This document shows positions 1 through 8,633 of a stretch of DNA of 64,000 nt, piece by piece (the stretch's first letter is position 1; every line of letters starts with the position of its first letter). The notes beneath the pieces were generated by a model, which made no database searches, was not told the origin of the DNA, and saw only the letters and a program-made list of their open reading frames with translations. The position numbers and the translations under genes are program-made. This DNA comes from Sphingobium sp. Z007. GTDB lineage: Bacteria; Pseudomonadota; Alphaproteobacteria; Sphingomonadales; Sphingomonadaceae. Location of the stretch: the NCBI RefSeq assembly GCF_900013425.1, contig NZ_FBXK01000005.1:2808501-2872500 (forward strand), in the 5' to 3' direction.

Positions 1-120
1 CCAGTGGAGCCGCTGGCGGCCGCGCGGCGCAAGGCGGAAACGCTCCGCTTTGCCCGCCGCGCCGCCCGGCGCTTGACGGCGCTCAGCGACCCGGATCATG
101 TGTCGGAACTGGGCTGGTAG
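1..120 (+). CDS. C-terminal end of an unidentified protein (partial)
   Basis: The first 39 codons read open in frame 1 and end at TAG 118-120. The visible tail is rich in Arg and Ala (several RR pairs) and ends in a short acidic stretch closing with ELGW. The start and most of the gene lie outside the window, so neither family nor function can be named. The repeat that begins near position 182 follows its stop, which fits a real gene end. The call rests only on an open frame with a plausible stop, so confidence is moderate. Confidence 0.5.
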   Translation, partial: PVEPLAAARRKAETLRFARRAARRLTALSDPDHVSELGW

Positions 121-181
121 GTGGAAGGCATAGACGGCCAAAGGCGACCTAGTTAGGTTGCGGCGAGCCGCTGCCCCTTAT

Positions 182-294
182 CGTCACCCCAGCGAAGGCT
201 GGGGTCTCAGGCGACGACGCGATGCGGTTGAGTAAGTGCTAAGCCGAACCGCGGCGTGCCCCCGCACGAGACCCCAGCCTTCGCTGGGGTGACG
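182..294. repeat. Paired inverted palindromic repeat (CCCCAGC-type)
   Basis: Two copies of a palindromic unit, ACCCCAGCGAAGGCTGGGGT at 186-205 and its reverse-complement copy near 271-291, face each other across about 60 bases. The outer flanks CGTC and GACG also pair. Each unit can form its own hairpin and the pair can form one long stem. It lies between the stop at 120 and the convergent ankyrin gene. It resembles the REP-like intergenic repeats common in sphingomonad genomes. It may act as a bidirectional transcription end; no protein is encoded. Confidence 0.75.
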
Positions 295-376
295 GGTTTT
301 TACGTCGCCTTTCGCTTGAAGTCTGGCGCAAAGCGAATGGCAGAAAACTACCCAAATCAACCTTATCGCCACGCCC

Positions 377-988
377 TCAAAACACCGGACCCTGCACCGG
401 ACCCTTGGGCGCGGCGGCGGGCTTGGCGGCGTCGAGCGCTTCGGTGAGGCCAGGCGTGCGGCCGTCGCGCTTGGCATAGTCGCGCGCGGACATGCCGGCG
501 AGGGTGTCGCGCTTTTCGGGGTTCGCGCCCTGCGCCACCAGCAGGCGGACCAGGCCGACGTCGCGCAGCTGCACGGCGCGGATCAACGGCGTTTCGCCGC
601 TGTCATTTCCTTTATCGACCTGCGCCTTGTAGGCGAGCAGCGTACGTACGCCCTCCTCGAACCGGCCCTGCACCGCGTCCATCAACGGCGTGTTGCCGTC
701 ATTGTCGGTCAGGTTGGGATTGGCGCCTTTGGCCAGCAGGAAAGTCAGCCAGGTCGCATCACGCCGGGCGACGATGATGTGCAGAGCATTTTCGCCGGTG
801 GACACGTCACGGCTGTTGATGACGGTGGAGCCGGGCTTCTGGATCAGGTCGGTGACCTTCTCACCATCCTTGTCCTTCACCGCCTTCAGGAAATTATAAC
901 TGTCCGAAAATTGCGCCTGTGCGGGGCCGGGCGTCAGCAGCGCCAGCGCCATCGAACCCAGCAATGTGGAAATCAGCTTCGTCTTCAT
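377..988 (-). CDS. Exported ankyrin-repeat protein
   Basis: The 203-residue product starts at MKTKLIST, followed by a typical Sec signal peptide (hydrophobic core, cleavage after AQA). I preferred this ATG at 988 over two upstream ones because it puts the signal peptide at the N-terminus. About four ankyrin repeats follow, marked by ALHIIVARRD, GNTPLMDAV, GETPLIRAV and LLVAQGANP. Ankyrin repeats bind protein partners, so a periplasmic protein-interaction role is inferred; no catalytic motif is visible. It is divergent from the SCO-type gene, with a gap of about 57 bases. The Pro/Ala-rich tail looks unstructured. The partner is unknown. Confidence 0.85.
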   Translation of the reverse strand: MKTKLISTLLGSMALALLTPGPAQAQFSDSYNFLKAVKDKDGEKVTDLIQKPGSTVINSRDVSTGENALHIIVARRDATWLTFLLAKGANPNLTDNDGNTPLMDAVQGRFEEGVRTLLAYKAQVDKGNDSGETPLIRAVQLRDVGLVRLLVAQGANPEKRDTLAGMSARDYAKRDGRTPGLTEALDAAKPAAAPKGPVQGPVF

Positions 989-1045
989 CTTGGCGCCCCG
1001 TTGCATTTGCAAATCGCGTCCTAGCAGGGCATGGCTGGCCATGCC

Positions 1046-1711
1046 ATGAACAAAGACGCCGCGCGCTCCATCCTGCCTTCCATCGCCCTGCCCTTCCTCA
1101 CCCTGCTGGCTGCCTGCAATATGGGGCCAGGCGGGAACGCATCAAGCGGCGACAGCGAGCAGGGTGAATTGACCGGCGCACGGATCGGCGCGCCCTTCAC
1201 CCTGACCAATCAGGACGGCAAGCCGACCAGTTGGGACGATTATAAGGGGCAGTATCGCCTGGTCTATTTCGGCTACACCTATTGCCCGGACGTTTGCCCG
1301 GTCGATCTGCAACGGATCATGCAGGGCTTTGCGCAGTTCGAGAAGGCCAAGCCGGCGCTGGCCGCGAAGGTGCAGCCGATGCTGATCAGTGTCGATCCGC
1401 AGCGCGACACGCCCGCGGTGCTGAAACCCTATGTCGCGGCCTTCCACCCGCGGTTGATCGGGCTGACGGGCACGAAGGAGCAGATCGCCAAGGTCGCCAA
1501 GGATTTCGTGGTGATCTACAATCCTGAAGAGGGGTCTGGAAAGGCTGGGGGTGCGAGTGACTATCTGGTCAGCCATAGCCGCACCCCCTATCTGTTCGAC
1601 GGCGACGGCAAGCCGGTGGCGCTGGTGCCGGTGGACGATCCCGCCACGGCGGATGTGGATGAAGGCGCGCCGGACAAAGTGCTGGCCTTTCTGGAAAAAT
1701 GGATCAAGTGA
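1046..1711 (+). CDS. SCO1/SenC/PrrC family lipoprotein
   Basis: Thioredoxin-fold copper-binding protein of the SCO family, which helps deliver copper to the CuA centre of cytochrome c oxidase. The N-terminus has a hydrophobic segment ending in a lipobox-like LLAAC, so it is probably an outer-leaflet inner-membrane lipoprotein. The CPDVC copper motif sits near residue 80 in YTYCPDVCPVDL, and the expected downstream His is in YLVSHSRTP. The start could also be 1031; neither has a strong Shine-Dalgarno, and 1046 gives the more compact signal peptide. Its stop overlaps the start of the YcgN-like gene by 13 bases, suggesting coupling. No oxidase genes are nearby. Confidence 0.9.
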   Translation: MNKDAARSILPSIALPFLTLLAACNMGPGGNASSGDSEQGELTGARIGAPFTLTNQDGKPTSWDDYKGQYRLVYFGYTYCPDVCPVDLQRIMQGFAQFEKAKPALAAKVQPMLISVDPQRDTPAVLKPYVAAFHPRLIGLTGTKEQIAKVAKDFVVIYNPEEGSGKAGGASDYLVSHSRTPYLFDGDGKPVALVPVDDPATADVDEGAPDKVLAFLEKWIK

Positions 1712-2136
1712 CGCCCTTCTGGGAAAAACCGCTCGACAAGCTCGACAAGGCCGAGTGGGAAGCGCTGTGCGACGGCTGCGGCAAATGCTGCCTGCACAAG
1801 GCGGAGGATGAGGAGACGGGGCGGATCTATCCCACCAATGTCGCCTGCCGCCTGCTTGATCGGCAGAGCGGGCAATGCAGCAATTACAAGGACCGGCATA
1901 AGTTCGTCCCCGATTGCGTGCGGCTGACCCCGACCAAGGTGAAGCAGATCGGCTGGCTACCCAGAACTTGCGCCTATCGGCTGCGCGAAGAGGGATTGCC
2001 GCTGCCCGATTGGCATTATCTGATCTGCGGCGACCGCGAAGCGGTGCATCGCGCCAAGGAATCGGTGCGCGGCTGGACCATTGCGGAGGCCGATGCGGGC
2101 GATTGGGAAAATCATCTTGTCGACCGCGAACTCTGA
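1699..2136 (+). CDS. YcgN/UPF0260 cysteine-cluster protein
   Basis: The 145-residue product matches the UPF0260 (YcgN) family of small cytosolic proteins. The hallmark is a Cys cluster, CDGCGKCC near residue 24, with further Cys at conserved spacings (VACRLL, GQCSNY, DCVRL, TCAYRL, ICGD). The pattern suggests metal or Fe-S binding, but the family's biochemical role is not established. It overlaps the SCO gene upstream and the metallopeptidase gene downstream, so the three are probably co-transcribed. The length is normal for the family. Confidence 0.9.
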   Translation: MDQVTPFWEKPLDKLDKAEWEALCDGCGKCCLHKAEDEETGRIYPTNVACRLLDRQSGQCSNYKDRHKFVPDCVRLTPTKVKQIGWLPRTCAYRLREEGLPLPDWHYLICGDREAVHRAKESVRGWTIAEADAGDWENHLVDREL

Positions 2137-2833
2137 TCCCGATGCGGCGATCCTGGTCGACGGCGTGGCGATGCCGGTGCTGGTGCGCCGGTCTGCGCGG
2201 GCGCGGGCCTATCGGCTGACGATCGACAGCACGCGCGGGGCGTTGCGTCTTTCGCTACCGGCAAGCGCGAACCTCAAAAAGGCGCTGGGCTGGGCGCAGA
2301 ACCATGAAGGCTGGGTGCGCGCGCAAATGGCGAAGCAGCCCGCTGTCACCAGGCTGGAGCATGGTGCGGTCTTTCCGTTGGAGGGGCGCGACGTGACGAT
2401 CCACTGGGTCGCGGGCGCGACCCGCACGATTTGGTTGGAGGGCGACCGGCTGCTGCTGGGTGGTGCCGCGGAATCGGTGGGCGCGCGGGTGCAGCGCTGG
2501 CTCGTCAATCGCGCCAAAGCAATGCTGGAGACGGAAAGTCATGCCATGGCGCAGGACCATGGCCTGATCGTCTCATCGGTCGGCGTCGGCGATACCCGCA
2601 GCCGCTGGGGCAGTTGCGCGTCGTCCGGGGCGATCCGCTATAGCTGGCGACTGATCCTGGCCCCGCCGGAGGTGCGCCGCGCCACGGTGGCGCATGAACT
2701 GGCGCATCTGCTGCACATGGATCACAGCCCTGCCTTTCACGCGGCCCATGCGCGCATTTACGGCGCGGACCCGCGTCCGGCGCGGGCATGGCTGCGGGCG
2801 CATGGCGCGGGCCTGCATCGCTATCGGGGTTAG
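2093..2833 (+). CDS. YgjP-like M48-type metallopeptidase (DUF45)
   Basis: The C-terminal half carries the zinc motif HELAHLLHMDHSPAFH, with HExxH plus a downstream His, and the family signature TRSRWGSCASSG just before it. These identify the YgjP/DUF45 group, cytosolic proteins related to SprT and WLM peptidases; substrates are mostly unknown. The N-terminal half is a beta-rich DUF45 segment with many Arg. The frame opens at 2081 and a second ATG is at 2093. Either start lies inside the preceding gene, so translation is probably coupled. The small basic gene follows after 2 bases. Confidence 0.87.
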   Translation: MRAIGKIILSTANSDPDAAILVDGVAMPVLVRRSARARAYRLTIDSTRGALRLSLPASANLKKALGWAQNHEGWVRAQMAKQPAVTRLEHGAVFPLEGRDVTIHWVAGATRTIWLEGDRLLLGGAAESVGARVQRWLVNRAKAMLETESHAMAQDHGLIVSSVGVGDTRSRWGSCASSGAIRYSWRLILAPPEVRRATVAHELAHLLHMDHSPAFHAAHARIYGADPRPARAWLRAHGAGLHRYRG

Positions 2834-2835
2834 GC

Positions 2836-3102
2836 ATGGCGCGCCGGAAGCGTTACCTGACCGCCACCATGGCGGATGGCTATGTCAAGACGATCGGGCC
2901 GACGGCTGATCCCTTCACCCATTATTGGCGGATCGTCGCCGTGCTCGACAATGGCAAGACCGAGGTCTTCTGGGGGCATGTGCGCTCGCTGGCCGAGGCG
3001 AAGAAGAAGCGCGCCGCCGCCGCGGACGGGGCGAAGATGCGCGGGTGGAAGCGGTACGACTTCGAGATAGCGGAACTGGTGGAGACGCCTTCTTCACCAT
3101 GA
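2836..3102 (+). CDS. Small basic hypothetical protein
   Basis: An 88-residue protein starting MARRKRYL, two bases after the metallopeptidase stop, so almost certainly in the same operon. It is rich in Lys and Arg, with a run of basic residues in AEAKKKRAAAA and a tryptophan pair region (FWGHV, MRGWKRYDF). I do not recognise the family and see no catalytic motif, signal peptide or membrane segment. The charge would suit nucleic-acid binding, but that is inference. The frame continues upstream into the previous gene; the ATG at 2836 is chosen for its position. Confidence 0.65.
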   Translation: MARRKRYLTATMADGYVKTIGPTADPFTHYWRIVAVLDNGKTEVFWGHVRSLAEAKKKRAAAADGAKMRGWKRYDFEIAELVETPSSP

Positions 3103-3104
3103 TC

Positions 3105-3170
3105 GGTTCGTTTCGAGCGTAGTCGAGAAACGTAGCGCACAGGTTTCTCGACTGCGCTCGAAACGAACGG
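3105..3170. repeat. Inverted palindromic repeat (TTCG-TTTCGAG type)
   Basis: The left arm at 3105-3133 (GGTTCGTTTCGAGCGTAGTC and onward) is nearly the exact reverse complement of the right arm at 3141-3170, forming a stem of about 28 base pairs with a short loop. It sits between the convergent small basic gene and trhO, so it could end transcription from both sides. Related arms occur at 9191, 24057, 31873 and 55625. Confidence 0.8.
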
Positions 3171-3181
3171 ATGTCGGTGTT

Positions 3182-4021
3182 CTAACCTCTATGCGGCCAA
3201 ACACCGGACGCGTCACCGGCGCAATCATGCGTGCCATCACGTAAATATGGCAGGCCACAGTCCTTGCAGGTGACATAGTCGCCGGGTTTCAGCCCATGGC
3301 CGACCGCCACCCGCTCATCGAACACATAGCAGTCGCCCTGCCAGCGGCTCTCGGCCTCCGGCATTTCCTCCAGATAGCGTAGTATGCCGCCCTTGAGGTG
3401 ATAGACGTCATCGAAACCGCGCGCCTTGACCAGCGCGGTGGATTTCTCGCAGCGTATGCCGCCGGTGCAGAACATCGCGATCTTGGGTGCCCGGCCCTGC
3501 GCTTTCAGGTCGGCGGCGAAGGCGTCGAACCAGCCAGGAAATTCGCGGAAGGACCGGGTTTCGGGGTCGATCGCGCCTTCGAACGTGCCGACCGCCACCT
3601 CATAGGCATTGCGCGTGTCGATGACGACCGTGTCGGGATCGGCGATCAGCGCGTTCCAGTCGACAGGATCGAGATGGGTGCCCGCCTGGCTCGCCGGGTC
3701 GAGATTGCCCACGCCCAGCGTGACGATTTCCGCCTTCACCTTCACTTTCATCCGGGCGAAGGGGGCCGCGTCGGCCCAGGAATATTTGACATCGACATCG
3801 GCGCAGCCCGGCAGGGCGCGGATATGGGTGACTAGCGCGGCGATCGCCTCCGCGTCGCCAGCCACCGTGCCATTGATGCCCTCCCCCGCCAGGATCAGCG
3901 TGCCGCAGGTTCCAAGCGCAGCGCAGCGCGCGCGCAGTTCGGCGGCCAGCACCTGCGGATCGGGAAAGCGGGCGAAACAATAAAGCGCAGCGACGGTATA
4001 AGCGGGCGGTGTGGCGGACAT
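3182..4021 (-). CDS. trhO: tRNA uridine-34 hydroxylase TrhO (rhodanese domain)
   Basis: The 279-residue product matches the YceA/UPF0176 family, now named TrhO, which hydroxylates uridine 34 of certain tRNAs on the way to 5-(carboxy)methoxyuridine. An N-terminal acylphosphatase-like domain (about 1-95, GEGINGTVAG) is followed by a rhodanese domain with the active loop CTGGIRCE, Cys185 and Cys191. A C-terminal Cys-containing tail (TCKDCGLPY) may bind metal. It is monocistronic and divergent from pdeM, with 66 bases between. Length is normal for the shorter family members. Confidence 0.92.
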   Translation of the reverse strand: MSATPPAYTVAALYCFARFPDPQVLAAELRARCAALGTCGTLILAGEGINGTVAGDAEAIAALVTHIRALPGCADVDVKYSWADAAPFARMKVKVKAEIVTLGVGNLDPASQAGTHLDPVDWNALIADPDTVVIDTRNAYEVAVGTFEGAIDPETRSFREFPGWFDAFAADLKAQGRAPKIAMFCTGGIRCEKSTALVKARGFDDVYHLKGGILRYLEEMPEAESRWQGDCYVFDERVAVGHGLKPGDYVTCKDCGLPYLRDGTHDCAGDASGVWPHRG

Positions 4022-4087
4022 GGCCAGCGCCTATAGGCCTTTGCGCGCCCTCTTGAAAGCCGGGGCGTAGAGGCGCATAGGCGGGCA

Positions 4088-4747
4088 ATGGTTCCCCTTT
4101 CGTTCGCAGGTCAGGCCTTCATGGCGCTGCCAGAGGCCGCGCTCTACTGGCCGGCGCAGCGCGCGCTGCTGGTTGCCGACCTGCATTTCGAAAAAGCGAG
4201 CTGGTACGCCCGCTTCGGCCAGTTCCTGCCCCCGCATGACAGCCAGGCGACGCTGGACGTGATTGAGGCGCTGGTCGCGCGCACGGGCGCGCAAGCGGTC
4301 TGGTCGCTGGGTGACAGCTTCCATGACGCTCATGGCGCCGCGCGGCTCGACCCGCGCGCGCGGGATCGGCTGCACGCGCTGACGCTGCGGCTGGACTGGC
4401 TGTGGATCACTGGCAATCATGATGTCGGCGTCGCCGCGATGCCGGGCGGACGACGGGTGGCTGAGGCGGAGGTCGCGGGCATATGGCTGCGGCATGAGGC
4501 GGAGGCGGACGATCCGGCTCCTGAGATATCGGGCCATTTCCACCCCAAGCTGCGCCTGTCGCTGCGCGGTCGGCATGTGTCGCGACGTTGCTTTGTGGGA
4601 TCGGCGACCAAGCTGATTCTGCCGGCGCTCGGCGCGCTGACCGGGGGGCTGGATGCAGGCCATGGAGAGATTCGGCGTGCCGTGGGGCCGGGCGCCGCCG
4701 CTTTGGTGCCAGTCGCGGACCGATTGCTGCGCTTTCCCTTATCGTAA
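4088..4747 (+). CDS. pdeM: Ligase-associated DNA damage response endonuclease PdeM
   Basis: Calcineurin-like phosphoesterase of 219 residues. Metal-binding motifs are visible in order: VADLHFEK (D-x-H), SLGDSFHD (GD), TGNHDVG (GNHD) and SGHFHPKL (GHxH). The HFEK signature after the first motif is typical of PdeM, a small phosphoesterase normally encoded beside a DNA ligase, an exonuclease and an Lhr-type helicase. Here it stands alone; the likely helicase partner is 35 kb away at 39058 and no ligase is in the window. It probably acts on DNA in the cytosol. Confidence 0.88.
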   Translation: MVPLSFAGQAFMALPEAALYWPAQRALLVADLHFEKASWYARFGQFLPPHDSQATLDVIEALVARTGAQAVWSLGDSFHDAHGAARLDPRARDRLHALTLRLDWLWITGNHDVGVAAMPGGRRVAEAEVAGIWLRHEAEADDPAPEISGHFHPKLRLSLRGRHVSRRCFVGSATKLILPALGALTGGLDAGHGEIRRAVGPGAAALVPVADRLLRFPLS

Positions 4748-4937
4748 GGCGACGTTACGGAAAGCAGATGTTAAGCCGTTGCCGATAAGCAACAGGCCAT
4801 GACCATTCTGTCGACTTCACGCTTAAAAGTCGCAGAAAAGCTGGGCTCTATTGCCTTCGCCCTGCTGTGTCCGCATAATCACCACACAGTTCCGACGCGG
4901 CGAAAAGTCGCGCGGACCAGGAGAGGATAGACCTATC

Positions 4938-7736
4938 ATGACAGACAAGAGTCTCTGGACATCTGCCGCCATCGTCGCCCTGGTCATGGGCGCGTCCAGC
5001 GCGCAGGCGCAGGAGGATGCGACGCCGCAGCCGGTCGTGGACGACGGCAGCGCCAATATCATCGTCACCGCCACCCGCCGCGCCAGCCCCCTGTCCGACG
5101 TGCCGATCGCGGTGTCGGCCGTGGGCGCGGTTGCGATGCAGAATAGCGGCGCAAGCGACATCCGCACGCTGAACCAGCTGGCCCCGTCCCTGCTCGTCTC
5201 CTCGACTGGGTCCGAAGCCAATGCGTCCGCCCGCATTCGCGGTATCGGTACGGTCGGCGACAATCCGGGGCTGGAAAGCTCGGTCGCGGTGTTCATCGAC
5301 GGCGTCTATCGCTCGCGCACCGGGTCAGGCCTCAACGAACTGGGCGAAATCGAGCGGGTCGAAGTGCTGCGCGGGCCGCAGGGCACGTTGTTCGGGCGCA
5401 ATGCGTCGGCGGGCCTCATCAACATCATCAGCAAGGCCCCGGAAAACACCTTCCATGCCAAGGGTGAGATCACCTACGGCAATTACGATTATTGGCGACT
5501 GTCGGGCCGCGTCACCGGGCCGATAGCCGATGGCATCGCGCTCAGCCTGGATGGCGTCTGGTCCAAGCGCGACGGCTTCTACAAGCTGGTCGACGGCACG
5601 GGCGCGACCGTTGGCGACACCAATGATCGCGACCGCTATTTCGTGCGCGGGCAGGCGCTGATCGAACCCAATGACGCGCTCTCCATCCGCCTGATCGGCG
5701 ATTATACCAATCGCGACGAAAGCTGCTGCGGCGCGGCCTATATCGAATCGCGCGAGCGGCGACCCGCAGCAGGCGGCGGCTACACCGACGCCCCGTTCAA
5801 CCGCATCGCCGCGATCCTGGCGGGTCAGGGCAGCGTCATCCCGGCCGATCCCTATGATCGCGAACTCGCCACCACGCCGGGCCGCGACTATGTCAGCAAG
5901 CTCAAGGATTGGGGCGTGTCGGGCGAGATCAATTATGATTTCGGTGGCGCCAAGCTGACCAGCATCACCGCCTATCGCGATTACAAATCCCGCGACTATG
6001 GCGATTATGACTATAATCGCGCCGACCTGCTCTATCGCGATCCCAACACCTATCGCCAGTTCAAGACCTTCACGCAGGAATTGCGGCTGCAGGGATCGGC
6101 CTTCGCCGACAAATTGGACTGGCTGGTGGGCGGCTATTACGCCAATGAACGGCTGACCCTACAGGACAATATCCGCTTCGGCGCGGATTACGGGCGCTTT
6201 GCGGCCTGTCGCCTGATGGCGGGGGCAAGCCTCAACAGCAATTTCACCGCGCAGCAGCTGGCCGCATGCGGCAGCGGCCTTGCCACCCAGCCGCTCATCA
6301 GCGGCACGCAGGCGAACCTCAACGCCGGGTTGACGGCGGCGCTTATCGCCGGCGGCGTGCCGGCAGGGATCGCGGCGGCGCAGGCAGGCGCGATCTCCAC
6401 CGGGCTTGGCAATGGCCTGCGCGCGCTGGCGGCGATTCCGTCCGGCACCGGCGACGTGGCGTCGCTCTATCGCCAGAAGAGCGAGAATTGGGCGCTCTTC
6501 ACCCATAATATCGTCCACATCACCAACCGGCTCGATCTGACTTTGGGCCTGCGCTATACCCATGAAAGCAAGCGTTTTTCGTCCGATTTCAACAACAATA
6601 ATGCGACCTGCGCGGCGTTGCAGTCGTCGGCTCTCCCCGGCCTTGCCACCAACCCAGCGCTGGGCAGCGCGGCCACGCTGGCGGGCGGCATCCTGACGCT
6701 GGGGTGCCTGGGCAATGCGTCCACTGGCCTCAACGCGCTCGACCTCAACGACAAGATCAGCGACGGCGAATTTTCGGGGACGGCGGTGCTGTCTTGGAAG
6801 CCGATCGACGAACTGCTGCTCTATGGCAGCTATTCGAAGGGCTATAAGGCGGGCGGCTATAATCTGGATCGATTCCAGCTGGGATCGACCGGCCTGAACG
6901 CTATTCCCGCCGTTTTTGCGCCGCGCACCAATGCCGACGTCGCCAGCCTGCGCTTCGCCGCAGAAAAGGTGGATTCGTTCGAAGTCGGCCTGAAATTTGC
7001 GCAACCCAAATGGAGCGTGAACATCGCCGCCTTCCGGCAGGAGTTCAAGAATTTCCAGCTGAACACCTTTAACGGCACCAGCTTCGTCGTGCAGAATATC
7101 AATGGCTGCGACAGCGCGCTGAGCGCCGCCCGCACCTGCGACAGTGGAGACGTTGGCCCCGGCCTCATCAGCCAGGGCGTGGAACTGGAAGCGTCGGTCA
7201 GCCCGGCGCGCAACTTCCGCGTGTCGGGCGGCGCGACCTATGCCCGCGCCAAATTCGCCAACCGGCTGGTGGGCAGCAGCAACGGCGCAGTGCCGCTCGA
7301 CCCGGCGCTGTTCCTGTTGCCCGGATCGATCAACAGCAACGCGCCGCAACTGGTCACGACCGCCAGCATGGCCTGGACCCCGGACATCGGTGCATCGGGC
7401 CTGTCGGCACTGTTCTACGTCGATGGCCGCCTGACCAGCGACTATAATACCGGGTCCGACCTGTTCCCCGAAAAGCGGCAGGACGGCTATGCCATCGTCA
7501 ACGCCCGTGTCGGCATCCGTGGGCCGGACCAGCGCTGGGCGGTGGAATTCTGGGGCCAGAATATCTTCAACCAGAATTACACTCAGGTCGCCTTCTCCAG
7601 CCCGCTCCAGTCGAGCAGCCCGGCGACGTCGACGACGGGTCAGTTTTCAGCAGGCGCGCCGATGGCGAACCAGCTGATCTCCGCTTATCTGGCCGAACCG
7701 CGCACCTATGGCATCACCTTGCGCGGGAGTTTCTAG
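4938..7736 (+). CDS. TonB-dependent outer-membrane receptor
   Basis: Large receptor (932 residues) with a Sec signal peptide (cleavage near AQAQ), a TonB-box-like IIVTATRR, a plug domain (SDVPIAVSAV, VEVLRGPQGTLFGRNASAG) and a long beta-barrel ending in Phe (GITLRGSF). The ATG at 4938 is preceded by AGGAGAGG, so it is preferred to the upstream ATG at 4851. Two long Ala/Gly-rich insertions, each with Cys residues, lie at about residues 425-510 and 555-610 and probably form extracellular loops. No transporter, sigma/anti-sigma pair or degradation genes are adjacent, so the ligand is unknown. Confidence 0.95.
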   Translation: MTDKSLWTSAAIVALVMGASSAQAQEDATPQPVVDDGSANIIVTATRRASPLSDVPIAVSAVGAVAMQNSGASDIRTLNQLAPSLLVSSTGSEANASARIRGIGTVGDNPGLESSVAVFIDGVYRSRTGSGLNELGEIERVEVLRGPQGTLFGRNASAGLINIISKAPENTFHAKGEITYGNYDYWRLSGRVTGPIADGIALSLDGVWSKRDGFYKLVDGTGATVGDTNDRDRYFVRGQALIEPNDALSIRLIGDYTNRDESCCGAAYIESRERRPAAGGGYTDAPFNRIAAILAGQGSVIPADPYDRELATTPGRDYVSKLKDWGVSGEINYDFGGAKLTSITAYRDYKSRDYGDYDYNRADLLYRDPNTYRQFKTFTQELRLQGSAFADKLDWLVGGYYANERLTLQDNIRFGADYGRFAACRLMAGASLNSNFTAQQLAACGSGLATQPLISGTQANLNAGLTAALIAGGVPAGIAAAQAGAISTGLGNGLRALAAIPSGTGDVASLYRQKSENWALFTHNIVHITNRLDLTLGLRYTHESKRFSSDFNNNNATCAALQSSALPGLATNPALGSAATLAGGILTLGCLGNASTGLNALDLNDKISDGEFSGTAVLSWKPIDELLLYGSYSKGYKAGGYNLDRFQLGSTGLNAIPAVFAPRTNADVASLRFAAEKVDSFEVGLKFAQPKWSVNIAAFRQEFKNFQLNTFNGTSFVVQNINGCDSALSAARTCDSGDVGPGLISQGVELEASVSPARNFRVSGGATYARAKFANRLVGSSNGAVPLDPALFLLPGSINSNAPQLVTTASMAWTPDIGASGLSALFYVDGRLTSDYNTGSDLFPEKRQDGYAIVNARVGIRGPDQRWAVEFWGQNIFNQNYTQVAFSSPLQSSSPATSTTGQFSAGAPMANQLISAYLAEPRTYGITLRGSF

Positions 7737-7743
7737 GACGGTC

Positions 7744-7867
7744 GCCATTCAGTTCTGGCGGCCTGCAAATGGCGACTTGCCGCGCTTCCGGTGCTCACGA
7801 CCTTAACGGTCGCTCCGCTCCGGGTCGCGACAAGTCACCATTTTCGTCACGCCATCTCCTGAATGGC
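7744..7867. repeat. Nested inverted repeat between receptor and PLP gene
   Basis: Outer arms GCCATTCAG (7744-7752) and CTGAATGGC (7859-7867) enclose inner arms at 7767-7784 and 7826-7843 that match at 16 of 18 pairs (AAATGGCGACTTGCCGCG and its near complement). The two genes converge on it, so a terminator role is possible. The nested structure and lack of coding potential suggest a REP-like element of a family not seen elsewhere in the window. Confidence 0.65.
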
Positions 7868-7875
7868 AATCCGTC

Positions 7876-8610
7876 CTAGTGCGATGAATTTCGGACCATC
7901 CCTCTCCCGCTCGCCGGAACCGGACGGGCGGGAGAGGGCCTTTGCCCGAAGAGCGCGGTGCCGACGCGAATGTCCGTCGCACCCAGCATGATCGCCGTTT
8001 CATAATCGCCCGACATGCCCATGGAGAGGCGTTCCAGCCCCTCCTCCCGCGCGATCTTCGCCAATAGCGCGAAAAAGGGCGCGGCCTCGATATCGGCCGG
8101 GGGCACGCACATCAGACCGGGGACCAGGATGTCGGCGGCGCGCGCCGCCGCGATCAGCGCGGGCAGATCGGCAATGGCGCAGCCGCCCTTCTGCTCTTCC
8201 GCACCGATATTGACCTGGATGAAGCAGGGGACGCGCCTGTCCGCCGAATCCATCGCCTTGGCCAGCGCGGTCAGCAGAGACGGACGGTCGAGGCTGTGGA
8301 TGACGTCGAACAGCGCGACGGCGTCGGCCGCCTTGTTTGACTGGAGCTGGCCGACCAGATGCAGGGCGACGCCGGAAAATTCTTCGCGCAGGGCGGGCCA
8401 TTTCTCCTGCGCTTCCTGCACCCGATTTTCGCCGAACGCGCGTTGCCCGGCATGGAGCAGCGGGCGGATCGTGTCGGCGTCGTGCGTCTTCGATACCGCG
8501 ATCAGGTTGATGTCGTCGGCGGTGCGCTGCGTCAGGCGGGCGGCGCGGTCGATGCTGTCGCGCAGAGTGGCGAGGCGTTCCGCGGCTTCGATTAGGCTGT
8601 CTGTGGTCAT
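7876..8610 (-). CDS. YggS/PLPBP family pyridoxal phosphate homeostasis protein
   Basis: The 244-residue product matches the YggS family, single-domain PLP-binding barrel proteins that buffer free PLP and affect amino- and keto-acid balance. The PLP lysine is Lys41 in LIAVSKTHD; other family marks are FGENRVQEAQEKW, HLVGQLQSNK, SLDR, GLERLSMGMSGDYETAI and VRVGTALFG (here IRVGTALFG). The last 20 or so residues, after FGQRP, are a Pro/Ser/Arg tail not usual in the family. It is divergent from the ThiE-like gene with only 23 bases between starts. Confidence 0.93.
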   Translation of the reverse strand: MTTDSLIEAAERLATLRDSIDRAARLTQRTADDINLIAVSKTHDADTIRPLLHAGQRAFGENRVQEAQEKWPALREEFSGVALHLVGQLQSNKAADAVALFDVIHSLDRPSLLTALAKAMDSADRRVPCFIQVNIGAEEQKGGCAIADLPALIAAARAADILVPGLMCVPPADIEAAPFFALLAKIAREEGLERLSMGMSGDYETAIMLGATDIRVGTALFGQRPSPARPVPASGRGMVRNSSH

Positions 8611-8633
8611 GCGCGCTGCTATAGGCGAAGGCC

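Noticed and set aside
4748..4937. Origin of replication or DnaA-box cluster in this or other long gaps
   Set aside because: I searched for TTATCCACA-type boxes in the intergenic gaps and found no cluster, so no origin is called although the region seems origin-proximal.
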